A DNA stretch of 64,000 bases from Nonlabens ulvanivorans (GTDB lineage Bacteria > Bacteroidota > Bacteroidia > Flavobacteriales > Flavobacteriaceae): NCBI RefSeq assembly GCF_000732625.1, contig NZ_JPJI01000026.1, positions 124,001-188,000 on the forward strand, read 5' to 3'. Shown here in pieces: positions 60,745-64,000 of this stretch. Within the stretch, counting starts at the first letter, position 1, and each line of letters opens with the position of its first letter. The notes below the pieces were generated by a model. The model ran no database searches, was not told the DNA's origin, and worked only from the letters and a program-made list of their open reading frames with translations. A program made the position numbers and the translations under genes.

Positions 60745-61473
60745 ATGGAATTGAAATATATAAATCCAAAAAAAGGTTCTCAAATTATTATGTATGAAGG
60801 ATGCTCAAAACGTCTAAACACTGTGAAAAATCATCATAAGTTTAAACTTCAAAAAAAATGTACCATAATAAATTTCAACTTAAAAACTGACAGTTTTGAA
60901 AATTTTGAATGGTCATTTTATGAGTCAATTGAGTCTTTGAAAAAGTTAGTTAAGAATAAAGATTTCAAATACATAATTATTGATAAATGGTACTTATCAG
61001 CAATGTTCCAGATGAACTATAAAGGAATATTAAAAAATAATTTTCAAAATGAAAATGAGCTTGATGTTTACATAAAAAATATCGAGAAAGAGATGTACCG
61101 TAAATTTAATTTTATTAAAATCATTACCATTCTAGACAAGTCTCTATCGAAGAGTAAATTTTTACATAATAGTATTGACTTTTTCGATGATGAAGTCTAT
61201 ATAAAAAGGGACTTAATAATCAAAGATATCTTTGAACACGGTAAAACATCACTCTCACTTGCAGAAGATGACAAAGACTACTTAAATGATTATCTATATC
61301 TATTACTACAAAACCGATTTTTCATTGAGTATAGTTCATTTCATAAAAAGAACTCCTACGTGTACTTGATAAAAAACAATTCATTAAATCCTAAAAATAT
61401 ATCAGGTTACTTGTCAAAATTCACACAAACAAAACCAACAAAATCCAAAATAAAAACTAATGCAGAAAAGTAA
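60745..61473 (+). CDS. Unknown protein of the three-gene cassette
   Basis: 242 residues. The order of predicted strands (GSQIIMYEG near 12, TIINFNL near 40, FKYIIIDKW near 73, FIKIITILDK near 118) resembles a Rossmann/P-loop fold, with FKYIIID in a Walker-B-like place. The Walker A position reads YEGCSKR, which is not a functional P-loop. A helical C-terminal half ends with a basic tail. It starts 3 bp after the tandem HTH gene and overlaps the next gene by 14 bp. No family recognised. Confidence 0.5.
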   Translation: MELKYINPKKGSQIIMYEGCSKRLNTVKNHHKFKLQKKCTIINFNLKTDSFENFEWSFYESIESLKKLVKNKDFKYIIIDKWYLSAMFQMNYKGILKNNFQNENELDVYIKNIEKEMYRKFNFIKIITILDKSLSKSKFLHNSIDFFDDEVYIKRDLIIKDIFEHGKTSLSLAEDDKDYLNDYLYLLLQNRFFIEYSSFHKKNSYVYLIKNNSLNPKNISGYLSKFTQTKPTKSKIKTNAEK

Positions 61474-63457
61474 TGAAACACCTTTATTCGGAAGGTTATA
61501 CCAAGAAAATGCTTACGGAAAAAAGCTGTTTGATTATATCGGAGAATCGAAGATAGGGAGCGAGATACCTTATTTCTATGACCTTGCAAGAAAAAACTTG
61601 TTAGGCGTGGTAACTACTAAGATATATTTTAATATCTCTGAGTTGTTTCTACAGGAAGATATGTTCATTAATAATATATTCGTTTACAAGTATGCAAGCT
61701 TTCTTCAAGCTCACAACATTAACAGAGATATATCTATAGAAGAAGTATATCAATTATCAACCCTCCTAGATAAGGATAGCGCTCAGCATCCAGATACTGA
61801 TGAGTTCAGACACGCATACTTTAATGACAAGGAGAAACAGAACTTTTATATATCTAGAAAGACCAAATTTTTAGAATTTATTTATTCTTTAGACTTGAAT
61901 GATTTAGAATTTAGAAGAAGGGTCAAAGATGTTTTATATAATAGCACACAGCGAGAGGTTAACACCCTTAACCCTTATGTAATTAGCAAAGAAAATAATC
62001 CCGATTTAGGGATGGCTACTAAAGTTTTTACTCAATTAAAAGAGTACAATATTACACTGCAAACTTTAGAAAATAATTTATTGAATTCTCTTGACGATTT
62101 CAAAAGTTCCTTGTTTCTATTGGATAACAGACTATATAAGGTCGATGAAACCCTTGAATATTATGATTTGGAAAATCCAGATGATAAAATCAATAGATTA
62201 GACTTTGTTAAAGATAGCGAAGAGATTATTAATAAGAAATATAGAAGACTACTTAAAAAAAGAAATTCTGCATCAGAGGACTACTTAGATGCAATTAACA
62301 AGCAAGTAAAGTACGTAAAGGAAATTTATTTGAAAAGACAAGGAGTTACAAGGGATGGAGATACTTTTATCCTTTGTGAATCATCAAATGGATACATAAT
62401 ATTTAATCTTCGAATTGCAAACAACAATACTTCAAAACTCAATGTCGAAGTATTTTTACTAAATAGACAGCATCAGCAAATTGGTTATCTCGATAACTAT
62501 GAAATTTTCGCTGCCTCTCGAAGTTTTCGTAAATCATATTCGGATAAATTAGAAGTTTTAGATAAAGTTTTAAACGAAACTTTGACTAAAATCTTCACAA
62601 ACTACCAAGTAATTTCGATTTCAAAATATAGCAATTTCAAGTATCTGTTTTTGACTTTATCTTCATCAACACATAACTGTTTGGTTTTTCCTATGTACCA
62701 ACAAAAAAAGCAACTTGAAATAGTAAATGAATTGGTTTATTACAACCGACTTGAAGAATATATTGAAGAATTAAAAATTTCTTTCGTTCAAAATGGTAGT
62801 GTATTAATACAAAATTATGACGAAATTCAACATATGAAATCTTATTTAGAGTATGAAGAGATTAAAAGGTATGAATTTGAATTACATGCGTATTTTCATT
62901 CATTTAGAATAAAGGATTTTACTTCAAAATATGATACTATAGAGTCGAGTAAAGTATTGATAAAAAATAATGAAAAGTCTATAGAGAATAGACGTCGTAA
63001 AGACTTAAAACGATCTGAAATAGAGGGTTTGAAAAGAGATAAAAAGAACAACAAACTACTAAAAAAAATAACCCAAGAGCAATTAAGAAATTTACCATAT
63101 ACGAATGGTCTTCATAAGGATGTTTTAAGTCTTAAATATAATAACGAGAATGTATTAACCGAGAAATATTGTATGGTAAATTATCTAAATTATTTAATAA
63201 AAGGAAATGATAGAGACTTAATTATGTATTTAAAAAGTGAAGTATTCAGAACTTTAACTTTAGGTGAAGCTGAAAGACTTTTACAGCTTAAAAAAGAAGC
63301 AGAAAACGGGAATATTGCTGATGATGACCTAGAGTATGGTTATCTAAAAAACGTAAAAATCATAGATTTTGATAAATCCAATGAAAGTATGCAATTCTCA
63401 AAAAAAATAAAGCGATTCAAAGAACGACGTTACCCTAACATCCCTAATGTTATTTGA
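61460..63457 (+). CDS. Large unknown protein of the three-gene cassette
   Basis: 665 residues. Starts within the end of the previous gene (14-bp overlap). A lysine/glutamate-rich helical protein with few glycines: short motif-like TPLFGRLYQENAYGKKLFDYI at the N-terminus, a mixed alpha/beta region near 305-350 (DTFILCESSNGYIIFNLRI), and a charged coiled-coil-like run near 500-545 (KSIENRRRKDLKRSEIEGLKR). No catalytic motif is evident. I do not recognise it. The size and the overlap suggest that it works together with the two upstream proteins. Confidence 0.5.
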   Translation: MQKSNETPLFGRLYQENAYGKKLFDYIGESKIGSEIPYFYDLARKNLLGVVTTKIYFNISELFLQEDMFINNIFVYKYASFLQAHNINRDISIEEVYQLSTLLDKDSAQHPDTDEFRHAYFNDKEKQNFYISRKTKFLEFIYSLDLNDLEFRRRVKDVLYNSTQREVNTLNPYVISKENNPDLGMATKVFTQLKEYNITLQTLENNLLNSLDDFKSSLFLLDNRLYKVDETLEYYDLENPDDKINRLDFVKDSEEIINKKYRRLLKKRNSASEDYLDAINKQVKYVKEIYLKRQGVTRDGDTFILCESSNGYIIFNLRIANNNTSKLNVEVFLLNRQHQQIGYLDNYEIFAASRSFRKSYSDKLEVLDKVLNETLTKIFTNYQVISISKYSNFKYLFLTLSSSTHNCLVFPMYQQKKQLEIVNELVYYNRLEEYIEELKISFVQNGSVLIQNYDEIQHMKSYLEYEEIKRYEFELHAYFHSFRIKDFTSKYDTIESSKVLIKNNEKSIENRRRKDLKRSEIEGLKRDKKNNKLLKKITQEQLRNLPYTNGLHKDVLSLKYNNENVLTEKYCMVNYLNYLIKGNDRDLIMYLKSEVFRTLTLGEAERLLQLKKEAENGNIADDDLEYGYLKNVKIIDFDKSNESMQFSKKIKRFKERRYPNIPNVI

Positions 63458-63710
63458 CAGCATCATGAAGAAAAATGAACTCACCATTATCAAAAGGATA
63501 AAGTATAGAATATAAAAGTTGCTGTCCAAATAAATCCTGAGCCTTCGATAATGCAATATCTCTTAAAGATTTGTAATCAAAATTTTTTGGAGTAAACGCT
63601 GTTATTTTTCCTGATGGATAAACTTTAAAACATACAGTTTTTCTGTTAGTAAAAACAACATTATATAAAATTTCATTCTTTCCGTAGAATGTAGTGAACT
63701 GATAATTCAT
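63450..63710 (-). CDS. Small protein resembling the N-terminus of a DUF45/YgjP peptidase
   Basis: 86 residues from the ATG at 63710 (an upstream ATG overlaps a terminator hairpin). The run YNVVFTNRKTVCFKVYPSGKITAF followed by PKNFDYKSLRDIALSKAQDLF resembles the N-terminal strand-and-helix pattern of YgjP/DUF45 proteins (R-K-T, V.P.GKI, AP). It lacks the HExxH zinc motif and the rest of the domain, so it is probably a truncated remnant or a separate small protein. It overlaps the 665-residue gene by 8 bp, antisense. Confidence 0.4.
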   Translation of the reverse strand: MNYQFTTFYGKNEILYNVVFTNRKTVCFKVYPSGKITAFTPKNFDYKSLRDIALSKAQDLFGQQLLYSILYPFDNGEFIFLHDAVK

Positions 63711-63726
63711 ATTCTCAAAAATAATT

Positions 63727-63758
63727 AAAGCCACTCTATTTTAGAGTGGCTTTTTTAT
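63727..63758. terminator. Bidirectional intrinsic terminator
   Basis: Stem AAGCCACTCTA / TAGAGTGGCTT with a short loop, T-run on the right and T-rich sequence on the left minus strand. It lies between the two last small genes. Confidence 0.75.
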
Positions 63759-63772
63759 GGATAGACGTTTAA

Positions 63773-63970
63773 TCAAAGACCAAGTATCTCAACAGAGCCG
63801 TCAAGCAACTGCTTGAAATCTGTGTAATCCTCAATTTCTTTGTAATCGAAGTGTTGTGATATGCTCCATAAAACGTCCTTGTCCCATCCTTTTAGCCTTT
63901 TTAATCTTTCATTGTAGGCTATCCCTGTTTTGCAGTCTTTCGTCCATTGAGCTAGTCTTGTAGTGGTCAT
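63773..63970 (-). CDS. Small protein of unknown function
   Basis: 65 residues with the composition of a helical cytoplasmic protein (ARLTKDC-like start TTTRLAQWTKDCK, then LKRLKGWDKDVLWSISQHFDY). No family recognised. The gene is upstream of a bidirectional terminator and ends 30 bp before the window edge. Confidence 0.45.
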   Translation of the reverse strand: MTTTRLAQWTKDCKTGIAYNERLKRLKGWDKDVLWSISQHFDYKEIEDYTDFKQLLDGSVEILGL

Positions 63971-64000
63971 TGTACCATTGTTATATGCAGATATATGTTT

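Larger units (their letters stand above)
43990..64000. mobile_element. Accessory/defence island inserted in yifB (right end outside window)
   Basis: The left end coincides with the yifB breakpoint. The interval contains a SIR2-STAND protein, type I restriction-modification, a retron, a serine recombinase and unknown genes. The iterated palindrome found eleven times in the left 43.5 kb is absent, and the sequence appears richer in A/T. The N-terminal half of yifB is not in the window, so the other end should lie beyond 64,000. No tyrosine integrase or transposase is visible. Confidence 0.75.

Noticed and set aside
1-64000. CRISPR array
   Set aside because: The only recurrent short sequence is the dispersed palindrome, with irregular spacings of kilobases and copies inside genes; no regular direct repeat array is visible.
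1-64000. tRNA genes as integration site for the island
   Set aside because: No cloverleaf-like sequence was seen near 44 kb; the break lies in yifB.

Overview
This window is chromosomal DNA of a Bacteroidota bacterium, most likely a marine Flavobacteriaceae (Nonlabens-like is a guess from general protein character, not a computed assignment). The evidence is Bacteroidetes-type promoters (TAnnTTTG -7 boxes just upstream of several starts), few recognisable Shine-Dalgarno sites, lipoproteins with short N-termini, a type IX secretion tail on an extracellular nuclease, and families such as VF530, DUF4252, 2TM-domain proteins and long-form GAPDH. I saw no rRNA, tRNA or CRISPR array.

Region 1, about 1-44,000, reads as ordinary core genome. 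It holds topoisomerase IV (parC partial, parE), ychF, an ECF sigma/anti-sigma/DUF4252 operon, an S41 protease, a TetR regulator with an SDR target gene, an amine oxidase, a 1041-residue BNR/sortilin-like protein, an alpha/beta-hydrolase-OsmC fusion, Cu/Zn SOD, a second ECF sigma/anti-sigma pair, and a DUF4331/TPR group. It continues with a LytS/LytTR two-component operon carrying four 2TM modules, MtfA-like peptidase, S1/P1 nuclease, a TMEM175-like channel, a HipA-like kinase with DUF3037, a Gdx/SugE-like SMR exporter, smpB, gap, DUF3095, a T9SS endonuclease I, a DEAD-box RNA helicase, an Hpt protein and yifB. A palindrome, CGCTTTCGCGAAAGCG, recurs eleven times here (about once per 4 kb), both between genes and in frame inside genes.

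Region 2, about 43,990-64,000, is an acquired accessory island. It starts where yifB (comM family) is cut in half: only the C-terminal half remains, directly abutting a SIR2-STAND defence-type gene. The palindrome is absent from the island and the DNA looks more A/T-rich. Contents in order: SIR2-STAND NTPase (-), a DUF1737-like small protein, decayed small ORFs, an unknown soluble + membrane protein pair, a complete type I restriction-modification operon (XRE regulator, HsdM, HsdS, HsdR), and, directly continuing it, a retron: phosphoribosyltransferase-like protein, small winged-helix-like protein, structured msr-msd RNA, and retron reverse transcriptase. Then come a minus-strand operon of a small serine recombinase with three tiny proteins (one a CxxC zinc ribbon missed by a 60-residue cutoff), a 440-bp AT-rich gap with a composite inverted repeat, and a tight three-gene cassette of unknown function (tandem-HTH protein, 242-residue protein, 665-residue protein). 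Two small unknown genes follow, and the island runs off the end of the window.

The most interesting material is the retron with its RNA, the unknown three-gene cassette, the SIR2-STAND gene sitting in a broken yifB, and the iterated palindrome that marks host DNA but not the island.
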